A stretch of 53,792 bases of DNA from a virus. Shown here piece after piece: positions 46,594 to 53,792 of this stretch. A program made the translations under genes and the position numbers. Under the pieces are notes generated by a model. That model did not search any database, was not told the DNA's origin, and was given only the letters and a program-made list of their open reading frames with translations. The first letter of the stretch is position 1. Each line of letters begins with the position of its first letter. The DNA is taken from the IMG/VR virus record IMGVR_UViG_3300025300_000015, positions 1-53,792 of that record. One strand, 5' to 3'.

Positions 46594-46621
46594 AAAAAGG
46601 CAACTAGGCGGTTAAGCCTAG
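46594..46621 (-). terminator. Intrinsic terminator after the capsid gene
   Basis: On the minus strand, CTAGGC (46621-46616) pairs with GCCTAG (46609-46604) around a 6-nt loop. An extended lower stem with a small internal loop and TTTTT (46598-46594) follow. It starts 12 bp after the capsid stop. Confidence 0.75.
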
Positions 46622-46632
46622 CCGCCCGTGGC

Positions 46633-47715
46633 TTAACTAGCCTGCAAGTAACCCTGACGCTGCCTCGACAGGCAGACCAAGTTGCAGTAAGTATCGACCC
46701 ACGCCACCATCGTGTCCGGCTGATCCGGGAACACTTGCGGAGTTCCGACCTGCATGAACTTCTGGCGGTGGAACACCAACTTGATGTGGCTCATGTTCAG
46801 GAAGATGTAATCCGGGCTTCCTGAAGAGAACGAAGTGGCATCGTCCATACCCTCGTTGTTCACGACGGGGATATTCAGGAACACGGGGTTCCCGTAGGCG
46901 GGGTCCTGTGGACCCGCTCTGGTGATGTCGTTGTTCGCCCGCACGGCCTTCATGTAATCCTTTCGGCCTTCGCGGTTGGTGAAGATAACCATCCGGCGGA
47001 AGTCGTCGTCGGAGAAATACTCCTGCGAGGATGGCGGACGTTTGAACACGACCAACTGGCTGATCGTGTCGAACCCGGCGATGATGCCGTTGTCGGTATC
47101 AAACGGTGTCGAAGCCGTGTAGGTGGTATTTTGGTTCTGCCACGCAGACTTCGACGACGGGTTGATTCCCAAAACATTCGTGAATCCGGAAGGCGCGAGG
47201 CCGTCCGAAGTAACGAAAGCAAAGATGGAATACGGATCAGTACCGGTGGCCGCTTCCATGTTTGCGTTGCTGGCGGCGGCTGTCATAAACCGCTCCATCT
47301 TGTTGAAGAGCGAGGTGTACGCCTGCTGGTACTTGAACCTCTTGATTCTCTTGTACTGCTGGAACATGGCGTTCTCGCCGCCACCTTCATTGAGCAGGAC
47401 TTCCTGCTCGTTCCAAGTTATGGGAACACGGACGAATCGCCAGTTGGCGGTGAGCGTCGTCGCTCCCTGTATGTTAGACACGCTGGCCTTTTCGCCGGGG
47501 AGATAGGCCCCTGCCGTCAGCGGGTCGTCCAGAAGAATCACATCCTTGATCTGCGAACCGCCTTGCACTTCTTTCTTGGCGGCATAGAACGCAGACAGGG
47601 ATGCGAAGTTACGAAGTTGCGCATCATTGATCACATCGTCGGGACCCGACAGGTACGCGGGACCCGTTCCATCGGTAAAAAAATCAGTAAATAGACTTAG
47701 GGCTGCACCGGCCAT
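46633..47715 (-). CDS. Major capsid protein
   Basis: 360-aa protein, probable major capsid subunit of HK97 fold. A helical N-terminus (LFTDFFTDGTGPAYLSGPDD) is followed by an E-loop-like region with SNIQGATTLTANWRFVRVPI, a spine helix (FQQYKRIKRFKYQQAYTSLF) and a C-terminal domain with NPVFLNIPVVNNEGMDDATS and PDYIFLNMSHIKLVFH. ATG 47715 has AAGGAGTTAAATA. Evidence is mainly position: scaffold upstream, decoration protein downstream, and a terminator right after the stop. Length fits. Confidence 0.8.
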   Translation of the reverse strand: MAGAALSLFTDFFTDGTGPAYLSGPDDVINDAQLRNFASLSAFYAAKKEVQGGSQIKDVILLDDPLTAGAYLPGEKASVSNIQGATTLTANWRFVRVPITWNEQEVLLNEGGGENAMFQQYKRIKRFKYQQAYTSLFNKMERFMTAAASNANMEAATGTDPYSIFAFVTSDGLAPSGFTNVLGINPSSKSAWQNQNTTYTASTPFDTDNGIIAGFDTISQLVVFKRPPSSQEYFSDDDFRRMVIFTNREGRKDYMKAVRANNDITRAGPQDPAYGNPVFLNIPVVNNEGMDDATSFSSGSPDYIFLNMSHIKLVFHRQKFMQVGTPQVFPDQPDTMVAWVDTYCNLVCLSRQRQGYLQAS

Positions 47716-47726
47716 TATTTAACTCC

Positions 47727-48830
47727 TTATCCCTCGGCGGTCTGTCCGAATACCTGACGATACATCTTGCCGAAGTCCAGACGTTCCTGTTCCTCAGACG
47801 TGAGATTTCGTTCTCGGGACCCGGTAGTTGTCGCACGAGGTTGCCCGTTCCTTCTGGAATGGGCGCGTTTTAGCATTGAAGATTTCAGGTCATCAAGTCT
47901 TGAGTCAGCCAACGTCCACTTCACGGCCTCCCGGTAAACTCCACCTACCGTGTCGAACGCATTGCCGGGGGACTGCACAATGGTGTCGTACCGCTTCAAG
48001 ACTTCCTCTTGAACTTTCCCGTCTTCCAATTGCGGAAACTCTGAGGACATAAGGCTCCTAGCCGCCTCAATCTGATCTGCTACGCGAGCGATCTGAAGAC
48101 TGTTGATCTTGTCGTCACGCTCTTTGAGTTCGGTAGAGAACCTGTTAGCTATGTCCGCAGTGAGATGCTCCGCAAGGCCCGACAACGCCTTGGCAATCGG
48201 GTCTTTAGCTTCACCCAAGAGATCGAGGTTCTCCTCATTCACGAGTGGAGAGAGAGCCTCATCGATCATCTCCTGAACGGATGAAGCATCGACAGCTTCG
48301 CTAACCGCAGCCTGCTGCCGACGAAGGGTGTCGGACTGTTCCGAGCCTTGGCCCTTGAGCCAGTCCCGGTACTCGTTACCGAAGCGGTCTTGATCTGCCT
48401 GAGCCTTTGCCCGCTTTTGGCCATGGGACAAAAACTCTTCAGGCTTATCGTTGTACCACCTCTGTATACGTTCTTCGGGCAGTCCATCCCGAACGAGGGC
48501 CGCTATGGCCTGATCGAAACCTTCGGGTTGTTCCTCGGTCTTGTCGTCCGACGCTTCGGGTTCGACCGGTTCCTTGGAATCCGAGTCTTCGGCTTCACTA
48601 ACCTCTTCTTCTTCCGCTTCTGCCTCCCCGTCTTTTGACTCTTCCTCCGTCTCCTTTGCTTCCTCCGCTACCGTATCATCGCCAGACTCCTGAGAAGCAA
48701 CCGTTCGGCGATACAGTTCATCAAAAACGGCTCGCTCTTGATCGTCATTAGATTCAACGGGCGCAGCGTCCGCGTTTGATGCCTGATCGCCGGTTACGAC
48801 TTGTTCTTCTGCTACAGAGGTCTCTGCCAT
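47727..48830 (-). CDS. Scaffolding protein
   Basis: 367-aa acidic protein. Residues 1-110 are Glu/Asp-rich and disordered (EAKETEEESKDGEAEAEEEE). Residues 110-330 are helical and charged (RIQRWYNDKPEEFLSHGQKR; IANRFSTELKERDDKINSLQ). A basic end (KRAHSRRNGQPRATT) is followed by a short helix, the usual capsid-binding module of scaffolds. It lies directly upstream of the capsid gene. ATG 48830 follows GCAAGGAGGCCGACAAC, one of the strongest ribosome sites in the window, as expected for a protein needed in bulk. Confidence 0.8.
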   Translation of the reverse strand: MAETSVAEEQVVTGDQASNADAAPVESNDDQERAVFDELYRRTVASQESGDDTVAEEAKETEEESKDGEAEAEEEEVSEAEDSDSKEPVEPEASDDKTEEQPEGFDQAIAALVRDGLPEERIQRWYNDKPEEFLSHGQKRAKAQADQDRFGNEYRDWLKGQGSEQSDTLRRQQAAVSEAVDASSVQEMIDEALSPLVNEENLDLLGEAKDPIAKALSGLAEHLTADIANRFSTELKERDDKINSLQIARVADQIEAARSLMSSEFPQLEDGKVQEEVLKRYDTIVQSPGNAFDTVGGVYREAVKWTLADSRLDDLKSSMLKRAHSRRNGQPRATTTGSRERNLTSEEQERLDFGKMYRQVFGQTAEG

Positions 48831-48902
48831 GTTGTCGGCCTCCTTGCCGTGCCGGGGTTAGAGTCGTCCTAACTCATCCCTGGAAAGGTATATGGATGAT
48901 TA

Positions 48903-49088
48903 TTACTCGTCAAAAATCATCTTGTCAAATCGATTATCGAGTTCTGCTTTCAATATCTTGTCATGCTGGCCCAGTTCCTTGCAGGAAAGCTCGCCCGCGT
49001 CGGTCGCCTTTAGCAGTCCATTGCCCGTGGCTGGCCTTGATCGACGCGGGCGAGTTCCCCCGATTCCGGCATCACAGGTCATTTGCAT
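48903..49088 (-). CDS. Small hypothetical protein
   Basis: 61-aa frame. ATG 49088 has GAGGG 8 bp upstream and overlaps the end of the preceding gene by 17 bp. It has a basic N-terminal part (GTRPRRSRPATGNG) and a helical acidic end (ELGQHDKILKAELDNRFDKM). It probably fills the space between the FmdB-like gene and the scaffold. The function is unknown, and a chance frame cannot be excluded. Confidence 0.5.
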   Translation of the reverse strand: MQMTCDAGIGGTRPRRSRPATGNGLLKATDAGELSCKELGQHDKILKAELDNRFDKMIFDE

Positions 49089-49425
49089 TGTAATCCCTCG
49101 TGAATCCGTATCTGCGGCACAGGTCCCTCTCTTCGTGCTGGCTGCGGATGATAACCTTGCCGTAATCCCGCCCCTCCTCTTTTACCCACTCCACATTATT
49201 ATTTTGCGGCTTGTTGGGGTCCTGACCGCCGAACTGCGGGAGAGTGGACGATATTTTCGGGTACGACGACAGGTCATAGGCACTGCCGTCAGCAATATTC
49301 CTAGACATGACCCGGCGATACACCTTCCCGCTCCGATTCACGGGCGTGCCGATATCCGGTGCCTTGCTCATGGGTCGGTCAACCTCGATCACCTCTCCGT
49401 CATCAGCCATGAATTCGTAAATCAT
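49072..49425 (-). CDS. FmdB-like small protein lacking the zinc cysteines
   Basis: 117-aa protein. The first 40 residues, MIYEFMADDGEVIEVDRPMS then KAPDIGTPVNRSGKVYRRVM, follow the pattern of FmdB-type zinc ribbons, but every metal-binding Cys is replaced. The fold may persist without zinc. The rest is polar, ending in RDLCRRYGFTRDYNANDL. It lies between portal and scaffold, where phages often have a small zinc-ribbon gene. ATG 49425 has AGGACCAGTA. Confidence 0.65.
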   Translation of the reverse strand: MIYEFMADDGEVIEVDRPMSKAPDIGTPVNRSGKVYRRVMSRNIADGSAYDLSSYPKISSTLPQFGGQDPNKPQNNNVEWVKEEGRDYGKVIIRSQHEERDLCRRYGFTRDYNANDL

Positions 49426-49433
49426 TACTGGTC

Positions 49434-51275
49434 CTATGATCCAAAAGCCTCGGCGTTCATTCCGCCAGATTCCCTAGCAAGGGCAATGTGGGCGCGTCCT
49501 GTCATTGACGAAGGTATGTTGGCCCTGTCTCCGGGCAATCTCGGGGACGATGCCGAAGCCACTCGGGCCGCTTGGCTTTCCATCTGCTGCTGGGCCGCGC
49601 CCGGATTGGCCTGTTGCATAAGGGCATTGCTCTGGGCTTCCGCAAGTTTCTGGAAATCTATCCAGTCGTCTGCATCGCCCACGTTAAGCGACTGAAACAG
49701 TGTTCTGACCGGCTCCCGCCACTTGATCCACGGTGTCTGCGACATGACTTGGGACAGGCTGGACACCGTCTCGAATGCCAACTGGACTCTTCTCTGGAAC
49801 ATGGCCTGATCGGTATGCTCCATACTGAGAGGGTCTATCGAAAGACTAAGATCGAAGAAGTTGAAATGCTCGCGTCCGCCTTCAATTCCGCCTTGGAACT
49901 CGCTGACGCCAAGACGCTTGCCTTCCTCTCCTAAACTGGCCGAGAAGTCTTCGCCATAAAACCCGTACCACGCGGCAGTTTTGAATATTGTTGCCACAGC
50001 CATGCGGAACTGACGCTTGATGCCGCCAATCCGGGCCTTTACGCCGGTATCCGCTATGCTGGCTTCCGTTGCGGTAACACCGCTCGTCTCGCCGCGATAA
50101 GCGTCCGAGAGTCCAGAGACACGGTTCAACCTTTCTCGGGAGAACGATACGAATTTGTACTCGGCCTCAGAGGTTCCGCCGATCTCCATCTGCCCTATCT
50201 TATCAGTGTCGTCCAAAAGGATCACGTCCCCGTTGCTGGCGTGCTTGATCGTCTCCATGTCAGCCGTATTGGACTTCTCTCCATAAGCAAACTTCTTGAA
50301 CCCTGCGGCATTTTCAGCAGCCGCTGTGGTATGCGCGTTCAATTCCTCCCACTGCTCTGCCGTTGCCGCCAGAGGAGAGAGCGGATACGGCGAGTTCATG
50401 ACTTTCATGGACCCGTGCATCACATAGGGACCCCATGGCGGCGCGTAGGCTGGCCTCGGGTCCCTAATCATGTACGCTTTCTTGGAGGTTCCCGCCGGGG
50501 TATTGGCGACAGCCACGGTGTATATGGTCCCGTTGTATTCGGGGGCATCGGAAAGCTCGTTCATCTCCGGGACCCAGATGTCCCAAGCCACTATCTCGTT
50601 CCTCGTCGGTATCGACAGGTGCTTGCGTTCTGCAAGGTAAACCTCAACATCCGCATCAACCGACAGCTTTTCTATCACGTCGGAGTTGTAATCCGGATCA
50701 TCTACAAGGTCGTCCTTGTCCGCTATCCACATGTGTCCCATGTACCTAGGGCCATTGGATTGCATCGGATTCCAAGTCATGGCGGCTGGATCGAGAATGA
50801 AATGCTGCGGTGCGATCCTGATGATGTAGGGCTGCTGCGGGGTCATCTCGACCCCTTGGTATCCCGGCTGGTTTCCTATGGTCACCAAGGCCACCATGTG
50901 GGCGAACATGAAGTCCACGGCCATATCGCTCAGTGGCTGGGCCACATTGGAATCTTCGGACCACCTGTTCAGGAACAACTCCAACCCCTGGGCCATGTCG
51001 CCCATGGTGGTCATGCCGAACGCATCGGTCATGTCCGGCCTGGCTGCCCTTATCTTGCAACGGGGGTTGTCGTAAACAAGTGTCGGCAACATCACCGACT
51101 GGTACTCGTAGCCGTGATTCTCGGTAACGGGCGACCCCGGCTTGCGATCCACCCGATAGAACCGGCCATACGAGCGTCGGATGAGGTCATCCAGACGGTC
51201 TAAAAACTTTTCGCGAAACTCGGTGGCCGCGAGAATTTCCTGCCTCAGGCTATCGGCATCGACTTTAAGCGACAT
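49434..51275 (-). CDS. Portal protein
   Basis: 613-aa protein, probable portal, the 12-subunit ring at the capsid vertex through which DNA is packaged and ejected. The N-terminus starts RQEILAATEFREKFLDRLDD, as in podovirus portals. A wing and stem region contains the NSPYPLSPLAATAEQWEELN stretch, then helical repeats with FVSFSRERLNRVSGLSDAYR and GIKRQFRMAVATIFKTAAWY. The C-terminus is Gln/Ala/Arg-rich, likely barrel or disordered. The length is in the podovirus range. ATG 51275 follows GGAGGCAGTCATAG and overlaps the previous gene by 11 bp. Confidence 0.8.
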   Translation of the reverse strand: MSLKVDADSLRQEILAATEFREKFLDRLDDLIRRSYGRFYRVDRKPGSPVTENHGYEYQSVMLPTLVYDNPRCKIRAARPDMTDAFGMTTMGDMAQGLELFLNRWSEDSNVAQPLSDMAVDFMFAHMVALVTIGNQPGYQGVEMTPQQPYIIRIAPQHFILDPAAMTWNPMQSNGPRYMGHMWIADKDDLVDDPDYNSDVIEKLSVDADVEVYLAERKHLSIPTRNEIVAWDIWVPEMNELSDAPEYNGTIYTVAVANTPAGTSKKAYMIRDPRPAYAPPWGPYVMHGSMKVMNSPYPLSPLAATAEQWEELNAHTTAAAENAAGFKKFAYGEKSNTADMETIKHASNGDVILLDDTDKIGQMEIGGTSEAEYKFVSFSRERLNRVSGLSDAYRGETSGVTATEASIADTGVKARIGGIKRQFRMAVATIFKTAAWYGFYGEDFSASLGEEGKRLGVSEFQGGIEGGREHFNFFDLSLSIDPLSMEHTDQAMFQRRVQLAFETVSSLSQVMSQTPWIKWREPVRTLFQSLNVGDADDWIDFQKLAEAQSNALMQQANPGAAQQQMESQAARVASASSPRLPGDRANIPSSMTGRAHIALARESGGMNAEAFGS

Positions 51276-51804
51276 CTATGACTGCCTCCTGAGGAGACTC
51301 CGTGATTGTCTTCATGGCTGACTGGCGGTTAATGGCTTCCATCGTGTCCGCAACCTTGTCCTTGGGTATGAACTTGAAGTTGGGGCCTTCGCCGATCACC
51401 CGCCTGCGATCATCCGTCACCACAATCGGAGTGGCGGTATCGCCCCATTCCTGAACATGCGGAAACAAAGCCCGCCACTCGGGATTTACAAGCATCAGGC
51501 CCGGACCTTCCTTGTTTGGGAACTCGGCAGTCGGCATGGTCTTCTCGTATTCCTCGATAATCCTCTTCATGGTCTTTCGCCGAATGTCTGGGTCAAAGGG
51601 AATAGACCCGAACATCTTGGGCGGAAGCGGCCACAACTGAACAGTGCCATTATCCATCGTAATCATCTGCCATCCCTCTGGCGGCTGGGTTCCGATAGGG
51701 ACCGTCATTCCAGAATGAACAGATGTCCGGGTCGGCTGAATGTTGGCCTCTGACTCGGGTACGCTTTTAACCCCAGAAGGGGGTTGCTTCTTCCGTGAAG
51801 GCAT
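51265..51804 (-). CDS. Protein between terminase and portal, unknown
   Basis: 179-aa protein. The N-terminal 40 residues are polar and disordered. A middle with PEGWQMITMDNGTVQLWPLP and a helical segment IRRKTMKRIIEEYEKTMPTA follow. Its stop lies 11 bp inside the portal gene, so it is translationally coupled to portal. ATG 51804 has AAAAGGAGTTACTCATT. Genes in this slot vary among phages; a portal-binding or capsid-internal role is possible. Confidence 0.65.
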   Translation of the reverse strand: MPSRKKQPPSGVKSVPESEANIQPTRTSVHSGMTVPIGTQPPEGWQMITMDNGTVQLWPLPPKMFGSIPFDPDIRRKTMKRIIEEYEKTMPTAEFPNKEGPGLMLVNPEWRALFPHVQEWGDTATPIVVTDDRRRVIGEGPNFKFIPKDKVADTMEAINRQSAMKTITESPQEAVIDVA

Positions 51805-51829
51805 AATGAGTAACTCCTTTTACTCTGTT

Positions 51830-53398
51830 TCAAATGCGATCTGTAGACCATATTGGCGGGCTTGGCTGTGGCCCGAAAATCTTGTCCATTCCAAGCATAG
51901 CCCCAAATGAATCCTTCGGCAAGCCTGGAACGCCCGGCTCTTGCCATAAGTTTCTATTATTAGAGAACCCGGCGGCGTAGGCGAGAGCGTCCACCTGATC
52001 GTCGTGGGACCCGTGAGGGAAACTAATCAGTTCAGATTCCAATTCATTGAGCCACGATATCCTCTTTGGGAAAAATATCTTGCCATTTTCGATCCAGATC
52101 GATCCGATCAAGGCTCTGGTAATCTTCTGCCTGTCGGCTTTCATGGACTTTACGGTAATTCCGTCCCGCTTGAACCTCTGAATGGCAGCAGTTCCCGTAG
52201 TTCTGTCCTCGATTCCGATGAACAGCGGATGCCACAGTTCCTCCATGATCCGCATTTGCTTTTCCACGTCCGGGGCTTGAAGCTGATCCCGGAACTGCTC
52301 CACCAGAATCATATCGTTTTCGTTCTTGTCAACGTCCCAGACCTGAATAACCGTGTAATCCGACTGGGTTTTGTCCGTGAAAGCCAGATCGCAGGTCATA
52401 AACCGCCAGCAATGGTCTTTTTGAATTCTACGGTCAGCCTGGTCTCCCCGCTTCAAGATGTAGTAGTTGTCCTGCTCTTCGTAATACCGGAACCAAGACC
52501 GGTTGAACATGCCGCCACCGGCTGGAACCGGTCTTTGTTGGTACAGGGCGTTCCACGATCTGGTCCCCTCGACCCTCTTGATACGCTCCAAGTCTTCCTT
52601 GGTGTAACGCTCAGGCCAAAGAGGATCGCCAGCTTCCCGCTTCAGTGGATCATCCTCCTCGGCCATGGCTGGCAAGTTCACCAGCCTCCACTTCTCGCCG
52701 CCAGCCCTCTCTTCTGACAGAAGTCTCCCGATAAGATCGTCCTCGTGCCAGCGTGTACTTACCACCACCATGCTGGCCCCCGGCTCAAGACGGGTATACA
52801 TGACCGACCTGTACCAGTCCCATATCTTGTCCCGGACAACTTGGGACTCCGCCTCTTCCTGATTCTTGATCGGGTCGTCGATGATCCCTATATCGCAACC
52901 GCGACCGGCGATGGGGCCTCCGACACCGGCGGTCATCATGGCCCCGCCTTCCGTAGTCTCCCATCTCTGGGCTGCCTTGGTATCCGTCCGGACATCTATG
53001 CCCAGTTTCTTGGCGTGAAGAACGATGGCGTCACGAACCTTCCGGCCCCACATGGACGCGGTATCAGCTTCGTATGAAGCCAATATGATCCTTTTGCCGG
53101 GGAATATCTGGAAAAACCACACCGGAAACCAGTGGCTTATCAAGTGGCTTTTACCATGACGCGGAGGCAGGGTTATGATCAGACGCCTGTGTGGGTAGTT
53201 GCTGGCGTCTTGAAGTTCCTGCGCCATCAATTCCACATGAGGGGGAATCTTGAATTCGTAATCCGTGAGATACTGCGCGGTGAGAGCGGGATTCAGTCGC
53301 CAGTAATTTTCCTGCATCCACGTCGCATCGAAAGCCACCCCGTCTATGGTGACCGGATCGGATGTGTACATCCGATTTGCGACTTGCGAGGTATCCAT
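51830..53398 (-). CDS. terL: Terminase large subunit
   Basis: 522-aa packaging motor. The ATPase domain has a Walker A variant PPRHGKS at residues 78-84 and Walker B DIGIIDD at about 169-175, followed by STRWHEDD. The RNase H-type nuclease domain begins FMTCDLAFTDKTQSDYT with catalytic Asp near 337 and ends with the SHDDQVDALAYA motif. Start 53398 (MDTSQVANRMY) was chosen because AAGGAG lies 7 bp upstream; an in-frame start 33 bp earlier lacks one. The order TerL, small gene, portal, scaffold, capsid is canonical. Confidence 0.95.
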   Translation of the reverse strand: MDTSQVANRMYTSDPVTIDGVAFDATWMQENYWRLNPALTAQYLTDYEFKIPPHVELMAQELQDASNYPHRRLIITLPPRHGKSHLISHWFPVWFFQIFPGKRIILASYEADTASMWGRKVRDAIVLHAKKLGIDVRTDTKAAQRWETTEGGAMMTAGVGGPIAGRGCDIGIIDDPIKNQEEAESQVVRDKIWDWYRSVMYTRLEPGASMVVVSTRWHEDDLIGRLLSEERAGGEKWRLVNLPAMAEEDDPLKREAGDPLWPERYTKEDLERIKRVEGTRSWNALYQQRPVPAGGGMFNRSWFRYYEEQDNYYILKRGDQADRRIQKDHCWRFMTCDLAFTDKTQSDYTVIQVWDVDKNENDMILVEQFRDQLQAPDVEKQMRIMEELWHPLFIGIEDRTTGTAAIQRFKRDGITVKSMKADRQKITRALIGSIWIENGKIFFPKRISWLNELESELISFPHGSHDDQVDALAYAAGFSNNRNLWQEPGVPGLPKDSFGAMLGMDKIFGPQPSPPIWSTDRI

Positions 53399-53569
53399 AC
53401 ATGAACTCCTTGACCCGTGTAGCGAACACAATACACTGTAAGGCTGATGCGGCGAGGTATCAATTGTCGCGTCTTATAACTTTTGACAGGCGAATGAGTC
53501 CCTGCGTGTCTGGTGAAAGCCAGACTCGTGGGTTATCCAAAACGAATGGCCAAGAAAAAGGACTCCTAA
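53399..53569. other. Gap between terL and the right-end gene
   Basis: 171 bp of mostly non-coding sequence upstream of terL on the minus strand and upstream of the 53570 gene on the plus strand. It contains a 6-bp stem hairpin GTCTGG-TGAAAG-CCAGAC near 53507-53526. A TTGATA with a weak TACAGT box stands at 17 bp on the minus strand (about 53460-53430), a possible terL promoter. Open frames on the minus strand here look like shadows. Confidence 0.4.
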
Positions 53570-53792
53570 ATGATTCACGCACTGTACGGGACGAGGGCGG
53601 GAGCAAAGCGAATAAAGAACACGGATCGCGCCGCAAGACCAGCTTCTCTCTGGCCGGACTTGAGGAAAAACGAGTGGCGGAGGCATCAGGACTGGTTTCA
53701 CGAAGCGGGGCAGCCCTTTCGACCGCACCTGCACAATCCATTCGGACACAGGATAGAGAGTATTCTGCCCAACGATAAACTCAAATTGGCCG
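53570..53792 (+). CDS. Partial small protein running off the right end
   Basis: Open frame of 74 codons from ATG 53570 with an AAGGA ribosome site, beginning MIHALYGTRAGAKRIKNTDR and ending in NPFGHRIESILPNDKLKLA at the window edge. Basic and Trp-rich, with no known motif. If the two window ends are joined directly, the frame stays open to the TAA at 198-200, making 141 residues. However, the frame from position 3 overlaps the terS 3' end, and its tail is less protein-like, so the true end is uncertain. Confidence 0.45.
   Translation, partial: MIHALYGTRAGAKRIKNTDRAARPASLWPDLRKNEWRRHQDWFHEAGQPFRPHLHNPFGHRIESILPNDKLKLA

Noticed and set aside
53495-53535. Ribozyme or riboswitch in the terL upstream gap
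   Set aside because: Only a 6-bp hairpin is visible; no conserved core of hammerhead or any riboswitch class was found.
53460-53741. Minus-strand frames upstream of terL
   Set aside because: Composition is shadow-like (PSSRTVRESFRSPFSW) and no ribosome site is present; the plus-strand frame at 53570 is better supported.

Overview
The window looks like all, or nearly all, of the genome of a tailed phage, probably with a podovirus-like virion, from an unidentified host. It carries a complete packaging and head set (small and large terminase, portal, scaffold, major capsid, decoration protein). It encodes a 4005-residue internal virion protein and has no recognisable tape-measure protein. Two small lipoproteins with bacterial lipoboxes and clear Shine-Dalgarno sites point to a bacterial, probably Gram-negative, host. 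The host group cannot be named from sequence alone. The small terminase is at the left end and the large terminase at the right end, both on the minus strand, so joining the ends puts them side by side. The window is therefore probably a circular assembly opened near the packaging genes.

Layout. (1) 151-855, minus: small terminase, with a likely promoter at 878-905 and tandem 10-bp repeats just upstream. (2) About 1.3-11.2 kb, plus: some 25 small, tightly packed early genes, most preceded by a near-identical ribosome-binding cassette built on AGGAGCA. This block contains an odd tRNA-like gene and, behind a strong sigma70-type promoter, a three-gene module: MoxR-type AAA+ ATPase, coiled-coil protein, and metallopeptidase with a VWA-like domain. 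(3) 11.2-14.3 kb, plus: a DNA-binding protein, a small serine recombinase, a YqaJ-type exonuclease and a probable annealing protein, closed by a strong terminator. (4) 14.4-16.5 kb, plus: a replication initiator with four iteron-like palindromes inside it, then a DnaB-type helicase. (5) 16.6-19.9 kb, plus: a holin-like protein, an unusual 493-residue protein, a lipoprotein, a DNA methyltransferase and a possible nuclease. (6) 53.4 kb down to 20.1 kb, minus: TerL, portal, FmdB-like protein, scaffold, capsid, decoration, a cytidylyltransferase, an MptE/DUF115-like protein, head-tail connectors, many beta-rich or Cys-rich surface proteins, a disordered internal protein and the giant polyvalent protein.

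How it works together: the plus arm takes over the cell and replicates and recombines the genome. The minus arm packages DNA and builds the virion. Three intrinsic terminators just after the capsid, decoration and repeat-protein genes probably set the high ratio of these proteins to downstream gene products. The giant protein (HExxH peptidase, SAM methyltransferase, polyvalent-type modules) probably travels in the virion and is delivered at infection. The most noteworthy items are the ATPase/peptidase module, the giant protein, the initiator-gene origin, the tRNA-like gene with an insertion, and the 493-residue cargo-like gene.
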